DNA from: Lysinibacillus macroides
GTDB taxonomy: Bacteria > Bacillota > Bacilli > Bacillales_A > Planococcaceae
DNA length: 64,000 nt
Direction of reading: 5' to 3'
Assembly (NCBI RefSeq): GCF_001281525.1
Contig: NZ_LGCI01000005.1
Span: 1,252,569-1,316,568 of the forward strand
Shown piece by piece: positions 16,730 through 27,638 of this stretch (its first letter is position 1; every line of letters begins with the position of its first letter). The notes under the pieces were generated by a model that was not told the DNA's origin, ran no database searches, and saw only the letters and a list, made by a program, of their open reading frames with translations. A program made the position numbers and the translations under genes.

Positions 16730-19700
16730 GTCTCTCTCTTTATGGAGAGAGTGGATTGAAATAACTTTTTTGTCATATCTACCCATTACCAAGCAGTCTC
16801 TCTCTTTATGGAGAGAGTGGATTGAAATTAACACATCTACAACAATACTGTTGCCTGCTTGGTCTCTCTCTTTATGGAGAGAGTGGATTGAAATATTTGC
16901 ATTATTTTCATTTTCCACCATTTTTCACGTCTCTCTCTTTATGGAGAGAGTGGATTGAAATTGCGTGCTCCACCCAGGGCGTTTCGCACAAGACCGTCTC
17001 TCTCTTTATGGAGAGAGTGGATTGAAATCCCCTCTCTCCTCTTAAATTTTAAAGGCTACCCAGTCTCTCTCTTTATGGAGAGAGTGGATTGAAATTAAAA
17101 GATTTAGTGGAAGAGAGCGAAAATGCAGGTCTCTCTCTTTATGGAGAGAGTGGATTGAAATATTGCCTCAAAACCTTAACTGCTGTACAATTAAATCGTC
17201 TCTCTCTTTATGGAGAGAGTGGATTGAAATTCCCAAATGACAACTCGTGGTTTCCAAACGCCTAGTCTCTCTCTTTATGGAGAGAGTGGATTGAAATAAG
17301 TGATTCAATCCTCTTTAACGCACCTGTTAACGGTCTCTCTCTTTATGGAGAGAGTGGATTGAAATTTACTCAAAGACCATTTGACTATTGCAAGTATCAG
17401 TCTCTCTCTTTATGGAGAGAGTGGATTGAAATCAAAATGCCGAAAATACTTTTTTACTGATTTCTGTCTCTCTCTTTATGGAGAGAGTGGATTGAAATGC
17501 CATCATAGGCAATTTTACGTCACCGTCAGGGTCGTCTCTCTCTTTATGGAGAGAGTGGATTGAAATACGTGCATCTAGCACCTCATAGCTATTTGTATAG
17601 CGTCTCTCTCTTTATGGAGAGAGTGGATTGAAATGCGTAACTCGGCTAGTAAACCTTCATCAATCGCTGTCTCTCTCTTTATGGAGAGAGTGGATTGAAA
17701 TATCATCACGAACTGCCATATACACATTTAGTTTTGTCTCTCTCTTTATGGAGAGAGTGGATTGAAATACATTTGTAGTTACAATTGAGACAATTCAAGG
17801 CAGTCTCTCTCTTTATGGAGAGAGTGGATTGAAATATCCATGTACGTATGTATTATTTAACAAACTTGCAGTCTCTCTCTTTATGGAGAGAGTGGATTGA
17901 AATACACTATCCATATCATCTGATGCAGTATCAACAGTCTCTCTCTTTATGGAGAGAGTGGATTGAAATTAGATGAAGCATAGCAATAAATAGTTTATCA
18001 TCGTCTCTCTCTTTATGGAGAGAGTGGATTGAAATCGTATAAACATGTACCTACTAACAAAGGTAGTCCGTCTCTCTCTTTATGGAGAGAGTGGATTGAA
18101 ATTTATTGCATAATTATACTGTATATACAATTTTCGTCTCTCTCTTTATGGAGAGAGTGGATTGAAATTGTATGCCTTAATATAAAGACAAGCCAAACAA
18201 CGTCTCTCTCTTTATGGAGAGAGTGGATTGAAATTCAGCAGATTCGAGATGAAAAAAAGGTTTATCTAACGTCTCTCTCTTTATGGAGAGAGTGGATTGA
18301 AATTTAAAAATACCGAAACCAAAAAGCCTTGCCTTTGTCTCTCTCTTTATGGAGAGAGTGGATTGAAATTATTTCCAAAAGCAAGTACCGATCCGCAAGG
18401 AAGTCTCTCTCTTTATGGAGAGAGTGGATTGAAATACTCTCATTATGAGAGTGTGGATTGAAATACTCTCATTATGAGAGTGTGGATTGAAATAATTGTC
18501 TCTCTCTTTATGGAGAGAGTGGATTGAAATACGGCTGAAGATTTGCTTACGGCTGGGGTTGCTTGTCTCTCTCTTTATGGAGAGAGTGGATTGAAATTTG
18601 AACGCTTCCATTTTTTGCAACTTCCACTGTTGTCTCTCTCTTTATGGAGAGAGTGGATTGAAATATAGTCACCACTACCATTACACATGGGACATTCGTC
18701 TCTCTCTTTATGGAGAGAGTGGATTGAAATTTAAAAATACCGAAACCAAAAAGCCTTGCCTTTTGTCTCTCTCTTTATGGAGAGAGTGGATTGAAATTAA
18801 TAATATTGAATTATATGAATAGTTGCAATAGTCTCTCTCTTTATGGAGAGAGTGGATTGAAATACATTATCCATATCATCTGACACAACTGAACATGGTC
18901 TCTCTCTTTATGGAGAGAGTGGATTGAAATACATGCAGTATCAACAATACCAATACCAATACCGTCTCTCTCTTTATGGAGAGAGTGGATTGAAATAACG
19001 CAAGTGCATCGGAAAAAGTTAACAATAGTGTCTCTCTCTTTATGGAGAGAGTGGATTGAAATTGCACAACGCCTTTTTTACCAATCAAATGACTATAAGT
19101 CTCTCTCTTTATGGAGAGAGTGGATTGAAATCTCTCACCTCCTTTATCCATATATTACTATAAGTCTCTCTCTTTATGGAGAGAGTGGATTGAAATCTCT
19201 CACCTCCTTTATCCATATATTACTATAAGTCTCTCTCTTTATGGAGAGAGTGGATTGAAATCTCTCACCTCCTTTATCCATATATTACTATAAGTCTCTC
19301 TCTTTATGGAGAGAGTGGATTGAAATCTCTCACCTCCTTTATCCATATATTACTATAAGTCTCTCTCTTTATGGAGAGAGTGGATTGAAATCTCTCACCT
19401 CCTTTATCCATATATTACTATAAGTCTCTCTCTTTATGGAGAGAGTGGATTGAAATATCTCACCTCCTTTATCCATATATTACTATAAGTCTCTCTCTTT
19501 ATGGAGAGAGTGGATTGAAATAAAAAAACGAAAGGAGAATCGATATGGCAAGTTATAGTCTCTCTCTTTATGGAGAGAGTGGATTGAAATACACCGTTTT
19601 TTAGCGTGTAAATTGGTTGTAATTGTCTCTCTCTTTATGGAGAGAGTGGATTGAAATGTTTGCCCACTCTTCCCATGAAATATTACCATCAAGTCTCTCT

Positions 19701-22700
19701 CTTTATGGAGAGAGTGGATTGAAATTATATTTTTGTTTTTGATTTCACCAACACCACATGTCTCTCTCTTTATGGAGAGAGTGGATTGAAATCAATGAAG
19801 CACCAAACAAGACACCGAACAAACGGTCTCTCTCTTTATGGAGAGAGTGGATTGAAATTGTTAAAAATGTATCTAATGGCATACTGTTTTTTGTCTCTCT
19901 CTTTATGGAGAGAGTGGATTGAAATATTTGTGGTAATATTTGGAATAACAGAAAAACAGTCTCTCTCTTTATGGAGAGAGTGGATTGAAATAACGTTATC
20001 ATGCTCAAAAGTAACCAACAAAATATGTCTCTCTCTTTATGGAGAGAGTGGATTGAAATTACTTGCCCACCACCTTTTGCCCTATAACAATATGTCTCTC
20101 TCTTTATGGAGAGAGTGGATTGAAATAGCATATTGCAGGCATGTCAAACTACGTTGACTTGTCTCTCTCTTTATGGAGAGAGTGGATTGAAATAGCATAT
20201 TGCAGGCATGTCAAACTACGTTGACTTGTCTCTCTCTTTATGGAGAGAGTGGATTGAAATTATTGATCTCAGACGTTCTCAACTAGTTATTAATGTCTCT
20301 CTCTTTATGGAGAGAGTGGATTGAAATAGATAGTGTAGAATGAAGTTAGTTAATAAATCGTCTCTCTCTTTATGGAGAGAGTGGATTGAAATAAAGATGC
20401 TAAATTTACATTAAAAGCTGTTAGTGTCTCTCTCTTTATGGAGAGAGTGGATTGAAATTTACCCTTGAATCCTATATAAGCTCTATATCGCGTCTCTCTC
20501 TTTATGGAGAGAGTGGATTGAAATTTTACTATCTGGCGTTACAACCTCTTGTGGTTGCTGTCTCTCTCTTTATGGAGAGAGTGGATTGAAATCACAGAGC
20601 ATTGGAAGGCTTTTATATTGAAAGGGTCTCTCTCTTTATGGAGAGAGTGGATTGAAATAAATACTGCAGGGTCATCAAATGACACGATAGGTGTCTCTCT
20701 CTTTATGGAGAGAGTGGATTGAAATCACAGAGCATTGGAAGGCTTTTATATTGAAAGGGTCTCTCTCTTTATGGAGAGAGTGGATTGAAATTCTGTGGAA
20801 GGCTCACAAACCACGTCATTACTAGGTCTCTCTCTTTATGGAGAGAGTGGATTGAAATAAATACTGCAGGGTCATCAAATGAAACGATAGGTGTCTCTCT
20901 CTTTATGGAGAGAGTGGATTGAAATAAATCAATAACATAATAAATTATGTTTACAAACAGTCTCTCTCTTTATGGAGAGAGTGGATTGAAATTTTTTTAG
21001 TGAGCTGTTTTACTTGGTTAGCCACGTCTCTCTCTTTATGGAGAGAGTGGATTGAAATGCCAAACATGGTGGTGGTGACATGAGCTATACTGTCTCTCTC
21101 TTTATGGAGAGAGTGGATTGAAATAAAAAAGGCTACTAAAAAGGGCGATATTGATAAGCGTCTCTCTCTTTATGGAGAGAGTGGATTGAAATTTTAATTA
21201 CTATGATCTGACATAGTAGACCATGAGTCTCTCTCTTTATGGAGAGAGTGGATTGAAATATTTTCGCTAAGAACCATTCCTTATAACCGTTTGTGTCTCT
21301 CTCTTTATGGAGAGAGTGGATTGAAATACATTTGTAGTTACAATTGAGACAATTCAAGGCAGTCTCTCTCTTTATGGAGAGAGTGGATTGAAATTTCAAA
21401 TAAGGAGTGAAATTATGACTGACTTTACGTCTCTCTCTTTATGGAGAGAGTGGATTGAAATATCTCGAATCTGCTGAGAATAGAAATCAATTATGTCTCT
21501 CTCTTTATGGAGAGAGTGGATTGAAATACGGCGATAATTGTGTTGGTGGACTAGTCGGAGTCTCTCTCTTTATGGAGAGAGTGGATTGAAATCTCAAACA
21601 CTCGTTAACGAGATTACTCTTTTGGTCTCTCTCTTTATGGAGAGAGTGGATTGAAATTCAAGGCACTATACAACGTTATGTTGACGGCACTAGTCTCTCT
21701 CTTTATGGAGAGAGTGGATTGAAATAAGAACTCGAACAAAAAGAAGGAGAATCCGTAGCGTCTCTCTCTTTATGGAGAGAGTGGATTGAAATCGCGTACT
21801 TTTATTGTAGTAAGTTTGACTGAAATGTCTCTCTCTTTATGGAGAGAGTGGATTGAAATCCTGCCAATGTTTCATGACATTGCTCAACTGCCGTCTCTCT
21901 CTTTATGGAGAGAGTGGATTGAAATCCGGACGAGGGACGAGGGCCTAACAATCCGTTGGCACGTCTCTCTCTTTATGGAGAGAGTGGATTGAAATAGTTT
22001 TTTAAAAATGGTGAAAGGCAGCCAGGTACAAGTCTCTCTCTTTATGGAGAGAGTGGATTGAAATAAAGCTAACATGCAGATTATCTCTAAAAAGATGGGT
22101 CTCTCTCTTTATGGAGAGAGTGGATTGAAATTAAACAAGCAAATAATATTATGAGTCTTGGCAATGGTCTCTCTCTTTATGGAGAGAGTGGATTGAAATT
22201 AAACAAGCAAATAATATTATGAGTCTTGGCAATGGTCTCTCTCTTTATGGAGAGAGTGGATTGAAATTCTCACTTGTACATACGTCCTGCCGTCCATGAT
22301 AGTCTCTCTCTTTATGGAGAGAGTGGATTGAAATGAAATCATGCAGAGAGCGTCATTTGAGTTGTATGAGTCTCTCTCTTTATGGAGAGAGTGGATTGAA
22401 ATTTATCATCCAGTATTAGTTAATATAACATGATCACCTGGTCTCTCTCTTTATGGAGAGAGTGGATTGAAATTTATAGTGACTTTAATAATTATTATAA
22501 GGGATATAGTCTCTCTCTTTATGGAGAGAGTGGATTGAAATCAATGCGTTTGATCCTGTGTTATTTGGATTGCCGTCTCTCTCTTTATGGAGAGAGTGGA
22601 TTGAAATTCGTTAGTGCTTCACGTAATTTTTCGTTTGCGCGTCTCTCTCTTTATGGAGAGAGTGGATTGAAATTTATACTCATTTTTCAATGTAAGGGAT

Positions 22701-24137
22701 GGAAAGTCTCTCTCTTTATGGAGAGAGTGGATTGAAATGACAATTGAAGGATTTATTAGACGATGGGATATTAGTCTCTCTCTTTATGGAGAGAGTGGAT
22801 TGAAATCTCCTAATTTTTAGTAAATGGTAGTTTAATATCGTCTCTCTCTTTATGGAGAGAGTGGATTGAAATAATACCCCATGATTCACGGCCAGCACCC
22901 CAGCCAGTCTCTCTCTTTATGGAGAGAGTGGATTGAAATTTCCTGCACCTCTAAAGTGAATAAAATCGGCTCGTCTCTCTCTTTATGGAGAGAGTGGATT
23001 GAAATTTACCACTAGCAACGGCTCCCATGCTGTTATCCAAGTCTCTCTCTTTATGGAGAGAGTGGATTGAAATACTTATCACAGTTAGTAGAGCTATTCG
23101 TAAGCGTCTCTCTCTTTATGGAGAGAGTGGATTGAAATCACGCGATAGCAAATTTACAACATCACAAGATATGTCTCTCTCTTTATGGAGAGAGTGGATT
23201 GAAATTGTAAACTTTTGGCTCGTCGCAACCAAAGGTAGGTCTCTCTCTTTATGGAGAGAGTGGATTGAAATCACAACGCATCATCCAGCTTGGGATGCTA
23301 AAAACGTCTCTCTCTTTATGGAGAGAGTGGATTGAAATCATAACAGAATCAGGTAATGTCACATAACGTTTCGTCTCTCTCTTTATGGAGAGAGTGGATT
23401 GAAATCTCACCTCGCTTTCTTTTCTTTAAAAACTCAATCGGTCTCTCTCTTTATGGAGAGAGTGGATTGAAATAGTACATTAAAACCCATCTTTTTTGAA
23501 ATATAAGTCTCTCTCTTTATGGAGAGAGTGGATTGAAATAAGATATAGACATTTCATATGAATTGGATATTGCTGTCTCTCTCTTTATGGAGAGAGTGGA
23601 TTGAAATCAATCTGGCAGCGCGTTGACTGTTACGGTGTCAAGTCTCTCTCTTTATGGAGAGAGTGGGTTGAAATCAATCTGGCAGCGCGTTTACTGTTAC
23701 GGTGTCAAGTCTCTCTCTTTATGGAGAGAGTGGGTTGAAATCAATCTGGCAGCGCGTTTACTGTTACGGTGTCAAGTCTCTCTCTTTATGGAGAGAGTGG
23801 ATTGAAATAAGATATAGACATAGACATTTCATATGAATTGGATATTGCTGTCTCTCTCTTTATGGAGAGAGTGGATTGAAATCAATCTGGCAGCGCGTTT
23901 ACTGTTACGGTGTCAAGTCTCTCTCTTTATGGAGAGAGTGGATTGAAATAAAGATGCTGCCACAATAAGCGTTAGATGTATTGTCTCTCTCTTTATGGAG
24001 AGAGTGGATTGAAATAAAGATGCTGCCACAATAAGCGTTAGATGTATTGTCTCTCTCTTTATGGAGAGAGTGGATTGAAATGGATAGTAAGTTGAAAGCG
24101 CCGTTTGAACGTTTTGGTCTCTCTCTTTATGGAGATA
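16730..24137 (+). CRISPR. type I-C CRISPR array B, 110 full repeats plus a truncated one
   Basis: 33-base repeat with arms CTCTCT and AGAGAG around CTTTATGG and the handle TGGATTGAAAT. I counted 110 full copies by eye, from 16730 to 24048, at a period of about 67, plus a final copy cut off near 24137 by an IS21-type end. Spacers are mostly 33-36 bases. Several spacers recur: a 32-base one six times in a row (19132-19488), others two to four times (20127/20194; 22139/22198; 23608 onward). Two repeats near 23650-23730 read GTGGGTTGAAAT. The spacer slot 18436-18497 holds two foreign repeat-like units. The leader end is at cas2, so the newest spacers are near 16763. Confidence 0.97.
18436..18497 (+). 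repeat. two tandem 29-base units of another I-C-type repeat inside array B
   Basis: Between two canonical repeats stand two identical units that begin ACTCTCATTATGAGAGTG and end TGGATTGAAAT (18436-18464 and 18465-18493), then AATT. They keep the I-C handle but have stem arms ACTCTC / GAGAGT unlike either active array, with no spacer between them. Confidence 0.85.
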
Positions 24138-24188
24138 TAAATGTCAACACCAATATGTACATTTTTGCTCGTTTAAGGGTGTACAAAA

Positions 24189-24941
24189 TTACTCGTTTGT
24201 TGCTAAATGATTTTTCAGTCGGTATGAATCTCCAACGATTGTGACAACGCTTGCGTGATGTAAAATACGATCTAAAATGGCATTCGCTAACTTTGGTTCC
24301 AAGAAGATTTGATCCCAATCTTTGAAGTTCGTATTTGTTGTAAAGATAGTACTACGTTTCTCATACCTTGCATCAATCAACTGGAAAAATAGCTTTGCAT
24401 CCTCCGGATCAATCGGTAAATAACCAATCTCATCAATGATTAATAACTTATATTTTGTATAATGTTTCAGACGGCTCTCCAAGCGATTTTCAAGGCGAGC
24501 CCTTTTTAGATTTTGAATTAAATCATGACACTTAATAAAATACGTACTTGTGCGCTTTTTCGCAGCTGTAATCCCTATTGCTGTGGCCAAGTGGGTCTTG
24601 CCGACACCACTTGTACCGAGAAAAACAATGTTTTCATTGGCTTCGATAAAACGAAGCGTTTGAAAATCGTACATTTGCTGCGGATTGACACTTGGTTGAA
24701 AGTCGAATTCAAAATCCTTCATTTCCTTTAAATGCGGGAAGGCTGCGACTCTCACCATCGCGTGAATCATATTTTGCTCACGTACATCTATTTCATAATT
24801 CGTCAATTTGATTAACGTATCCGTAAAGGACAATTGATTCTTAATACTGAAGTCAATGACTTCATTCAAATGGAGTCCCATTTGCTTTAGTTTTAGATAC
24901 GCTAAATTTTGTTGTAATTGCTGATAATTCGTTGTACTCAT
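24189..24941 (-). CDS. istB: IS21-family ATPase helper protein IstB
   Basis: 250 residues, AAA+ ATPase related to DnaC. Walker A is FLGTSGVGKTHLATAIG and Walker B LLIIDEIGYLP; the sensor region TIFTTNTNFKDWDQIF follows. IstB loads the IstA transposase on target DNA. The start follows the istA stop by one base (TAAATG), the usual istAB arrangement. Full length, but without a working istA nearby it is probably only a remnant. Confidence 0.92.
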   Translation of the reverse strand: MSTTNYQQLQQNLAYLKLKQMGLHLNEVIDFSIKNQLSFTDTLIKLTNYEIDVREQNMIHAMVRVAAFPHLKEMKDFEFDFQPSVNPQQMYDFQTLRFIEANENIVFLGTSGVGKTHLATAIGITAAKKRTSTYFIKCHDLIQNLKRARLENRLESRLKHYTKYKLLIIDEIGYLPIDPEDAKLFFQLIDARYEKRSTIFTTNTNFKDWDQIFLEPKLANAILDRILHHASVVTIVGDSYRLKNHLATNE

Positions 24942-25094
24942 TTATACATTTCTCCAATCGCTTTTAAGTTTTGTTTTGCTAAATCATCAATATCAGGATA
25001 GGTCGGCATCGCAGCTTGAATTCCGGCTTTATAATGCGCTTCTTGATAATTGATTTTTGCTTCACTAATTTTGTGTTGGGCAATCAGTTCCATG
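24938..25094 (-). pseudogene. istA: istA transposase, C-terminal fragment
   Basis: About 50 codons on the minus strand ending DDLAKQNLKAIGEMYK, placed immediately before istB as the C-terminus of IstA would be. The reading frame continues into the IS66 end only by chance. All catalytic parts are gone. The istA identity rests mainly on position. Confidence 0.6.
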
Positions 25095-25178
25095 GTAAGC
25101 CCGTAATCAAATAACGCATATAAAACACCAGGCACCTCCGGTACGATAAACGTATCAATTAAAGGAGGTGCCCTATTT

Positions 25179-25373
25179 ATGTCCACAAACAAATTAACCA
25201 TAGTTCCCGTCAAACTTGATCCTCTTTCAACGGAAAGTTCTTCGTTCCCTTCTTCGAGAATGACCGCTGCACCAGCTTGTATTGTAAAAATGGGAGTAGC
25301 TGAAGTTACCTTTTATCATGGCGTAAATGAGCACATCATCCAAACGGTTATGAAGGAGCTGAAAAGTCGATGA
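25179..25373 (+). CDS. tnpA: IS66 accessory protein TnpA
   Basis: 64 residues with a perfect AAAGGAGGTG site before MSTNKLTIVPVK. The C-terminal half (VAEVTFYHGVNEHIIQTVMK) is typical of the small first ORF of IS66 elements. It overlaps tnpB by 4 bases (ATGA), so the two are coupled. A little short compared with usual TnpA proteins (about 100), with a weakly conserved N-terminal half. Confidence 0.8.
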   Translation: MSTNKLTIVPVKLDPLSTESSSFPSSRMTAAPACIVKMGVAEVTFYHGVNEHIIQTVMKELKSR

Positions 25374-25723
25374 GGCATGATTTTACGGATGTGCAAAACA
25401 TTTATATGATTTGTGGGAAGACAGATATGCGAAAAGGCATCGATGGTCTCGCAACACTGATTCAAGATTCTTTCGAATTAGATCCTTATAGTGATTCTAT
25501 TTTTCTCTTTTCAGGATGGAGTAAGGATCGCTATAAATGTTTGTATTTTGATGGAGATGGCTTCGCTATGCTTTACAAGCGATTAGATCAGGGCAAACTT
25601 CAATGGCCAAAAGATGAAAAAGAGGTACGAAGCCTTTCACAACAGGAACTACGCTGGTTGTTAGAAGGATTATCCTTACAACAACCAAAGGCCATTGCAA
25701 AATCTGCAAAAAGTATCTTTTAA
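25370..25723 (+). CDS. tnpB: IS66 accessory protein TnpB
   Basis: 117 residues with the family signature MICGKTDMRKGIDGLATLIQ, FLFSGWSKDRYKCLYFDGDGF and YKRLDQGKLQWP. TnpB is needed together with TnpA and TnpC for IS66 transposition; its biochemical role is unclear. It is unrelated to the RNA-guided TnpB of IS605. Confidence 0.95.
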   Translation: MRHDFTDVQNIYMICGKTDMRKGIDGLATLIQDSFELDPYSDSIFLFSGWSKDRYKCLYFDGDGFAMLYKRLDQGKLQWPKDEKEVRSLSQQELRWLLEGLSLQQPKAIAKSAKSIF

Positions 25724-25773
25724 TCAACGTTTCCTTAATGGTATAATCATCCATAACTTATCTTGAACGAAAT

Positions 25774-27369
25774 GTGGTGAATGATTTGGAAAATGCCTCC
25801 ACGAAACAGACTGAACGATTAATTCAATTGTTAGAGCAACAATTAGCACATTCGAATGAACAGAATGACGAATTAACCAATAAATTGGATCAATCACTTA
25901 AACAAATTGAAGTATTAACGGAACAAGTCCGCCAATTAACAAAGGCTTTATATCGCTCCAAATCAGAGAAATCCAAGTATCAAGCGCCCGATGGGCAAGT
26001 TTCTTTATTTGAAAATGACCCGTCTTTTAACGAATCTGAGCAGACAGAAGAACAAAGCACCGAAGCAGTTAGTTATACGATTACTCGCAAAAAGACAAAT
26101 AAAAAACGAAATGATTCGTTTCATGAAGAGATAGAAATGGAAGAAATTCATCATCACCCTGCTCATTTAGTTTGTGACTGTTGTCGTGGGGAAATGGTTG
26201 AATTCACTTCCATCTTGGTACGTGAAGAAGCAAGGTTCATTCCGGCTACGATGAAACGTGTGCAGCATTTTGAACATGTATACGAGTGTAAATCATGTAA
26301 AAAAGATGCCCTACAAAAAGCACAAATCAAACGTGGGAAAGCACCACAAGGTGCGATTCAAAGAAGTATTGCCGGCCCTACAGTATTGGCGAAGCTTATT
26401 TACGATAAATTTATTCAGTACTTACCTCTTTATCGTCAGGTAAATGAGTGGGAACGCCATGGCTTATATACAAACGATAAAAATTTGTCTAACTGGGTAA
26501 TACGTGTGGCAGAAGATTGGCTTCAACCACTTTACGATTTAATGAAGCAGCTAGTAACGGAAAAATCTGTGCTTCATATAGATGAAACCTATGCACAAAT
26601 CATTAAGCGTTCTGATGGAAAATCAGCACAATCAAACGCCTATAATTGGGTATGTCGTAGTGTCCAGAGTGAAGGGTTTATTATCGTTTTATTTAAGAGT
26701 GCCCTTTCTCGTAGGCGAGCCGTCTTGGAAGATTTAATCAAGGGTTTTAAAGGCACTGTCATCTGTGATGGGTATTCAGCATATAGTCAATTACCTCATG
26801 TTCAGTTCGCCAACTGTTGGGCACATGTACGTCGTTATTGGTTAAAAGCTGACAGTAAAAATGGACGAATAGGCGTGGCATATTGTGATCGGTTATTTCA
26901 GATTGAGCGTAAAATTAAGCACTTTTCATTAGAAGAGCGTGTGCAAATTCGCCAACAAGAAGCAAAGCCGATTGTGGATGAATTTTTTGATTGGATTGAT
27001 CGCTCGCCATTCTTTGGTAAAAACGCTATTGCGAAAGCAGCTGAATATACATTGAGCCGCAAAGCAGCGTTAATGATGTTTCTTGAAAACGGAAATGTGG
27101 CCATTGATAACAATCCAGCTGAAAATGCGATTCATCCAAATGTCATGGGTCGAAAAAACTGGCTTTTCTCTGTTAGTGAAGCAGGTGCGAAAGCAAATGC
27201 CATTTGTTTAAGTTTAGCTGAAACAGCTAAGGCAAACGGAATTGATTTTTATCAGTACTTGGTAAAGTTGATGACAGAGTTACCCAATGTACTGTTTCAC
27301 CAGCAACCTGAAATTTTACATAACTATCTACCATGGTCAGAAAATATTCAAGCCACATGTGCAAAATAG
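25774..27369 (+). CDS. tnpC: IS66 transposase TnpC
   Basis: 531 residues from a GTG. A coiled-coil leucine-zipper-like N-terminus (QLLEQQLAHSNEQNDEL ...) precedes a zinc-finger-like stretch (VCDCCRGEM ... YECKSCKKD) and the DDE domain: VLHIDETYAQ, VICDGYSAYSQL and the final Glu in NNPAENAIHPNVMGRKNWLF. Full length and apparently intact, so the element may still be mobile. Confidence 0.94.
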   Translation: MVNDLENASTKQTERLIQLLEQQLAHSNEQNDELTNKLDQSLKQIEVLTEQVRQLTKALYRSKSEKSKYQAPDGQVSLFENDPSFNESEQTEEQSTEAVSYTITRKKTNKKRNDSFHEEIEMEEIHHHPAHLVCDCCRGEMVEFTSILVREEARFIPATMKRVQHFEHVYECKSCKKDALQKAQIKRGKAPQGAIQRSIAGPTVLAKLIYDKFIQYLPLYRQVNEWERHGLYTNDKNLSNWVIRVAEDWLQPLYDLMKQLVTEKSVLHIDETYAQIIKRSDGKSAQSNAYNWVCRSVQSEGFIIVLFKSALSRRRAVLEDLIKGFKGTVICDGYSAYSQLPHVQFANCWAHVRRYWLKADSKNGRIGVAYCDRLFQIERKIKHFSLEERVQIRQQEAKPIVDEFFDWIDRSPFFGKNAIAKAAEYTLSRKAALMMFLENGNVAIDNNPAENAIHPNVMGRKNWLFSVSEAGAKANAICLSLAETAKANGIDFYQYLVKLMTELPNVLFHQQPEILHNYLPWSENIQATCAK

Positions 27370-27638
27370 CCAGCCAGCTGAAAAAAATTCAGCTAGCTGG
27401 CCATTCGTCATGCGTACCATTAAGGTGCGCTATTTTTTTATATTTCGGGCTTACAAAACACCAAGCACCTCCGGTACGATAAACGTATCAATTAAAGGAG
27501 GTGCCTGGTGTTTTATATGCGTTCGATTCCTTCAAAAAAATAACTACAATAGTGAAAATAATGATAGGTGTTATTTTTATTGTACATAAGTAACAAAAGA
27601 TCTGATAAGAAAATCATACTTGGTAGTAGCTTAGGCAA
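27370..27638. repeat. flanks of the IS66 right end, with a palindrome copied from the left end
   Basis: After tnpC a hairpin (CAGCCAGCTG / CAGCTAGCTGG, 27369-27402) may end its transcript. Outside the IS end (27455 on) stands a palindrome with arms AACACCAAGCACCTCC and GGAGGTGCCTGGTGTT (27457-27514). Its middle and one arm also occur at 25124-25171. The remaining bases up to the first I-B repeat show no gene. Confidence 0.6.

Larger units (their letters stand above)
24142..25094 (-). mobile_element. IS21-family remnant (right end, istB, tail of istA)
   Basis: The end TGTCAACACCAATATG at 24142 directly follows the truncated last repeat of array B. Inside lie istB and the last 50 or so codons of istA on the minus strand. 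The rest of istA is missing, cut at 25094 where the IS66 end begins. The element cannot transpose by itself. Confidence 0.75.
25095..27454 (+). mobile_element. IS66-family insertion sequence, complete
   Basis: About 2.36 kb with tnpA, tnpB and tnpC in the normal order. Ends match the family: GTAAGCCCG at 25095 and, on the other strand, GTAAGCCCGAAATAT from 27454. No 8-base target duplication is seen (GTTCCATG on the left, AAAACACC on the right), suggesting later rearrangement. A palindromic segment from just inside its left end reappears outside the right end (27463-27515). Confidence 0.85.

Noticed and set aside
16718-24244. Many open frames on both strands across array B, reading as repeated SLSLWREWIEI or ISIHSLHKERD text
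   Set aside because: They are translations of the CRISPR repeat and spacers, with no ribosome sites; not genes.
24938-25213. 91-residue minus-strand frame spanning the IS21/IS66 junction
   Set aside because: Only the part up to 25094 is plausible istA; the rest reads through the IS66 end by chance.
25087-27462. 8-base target duplication for IS66
   Set aside because: Left GTTCCATG and right AAAACACC do not match, so none is claimed.
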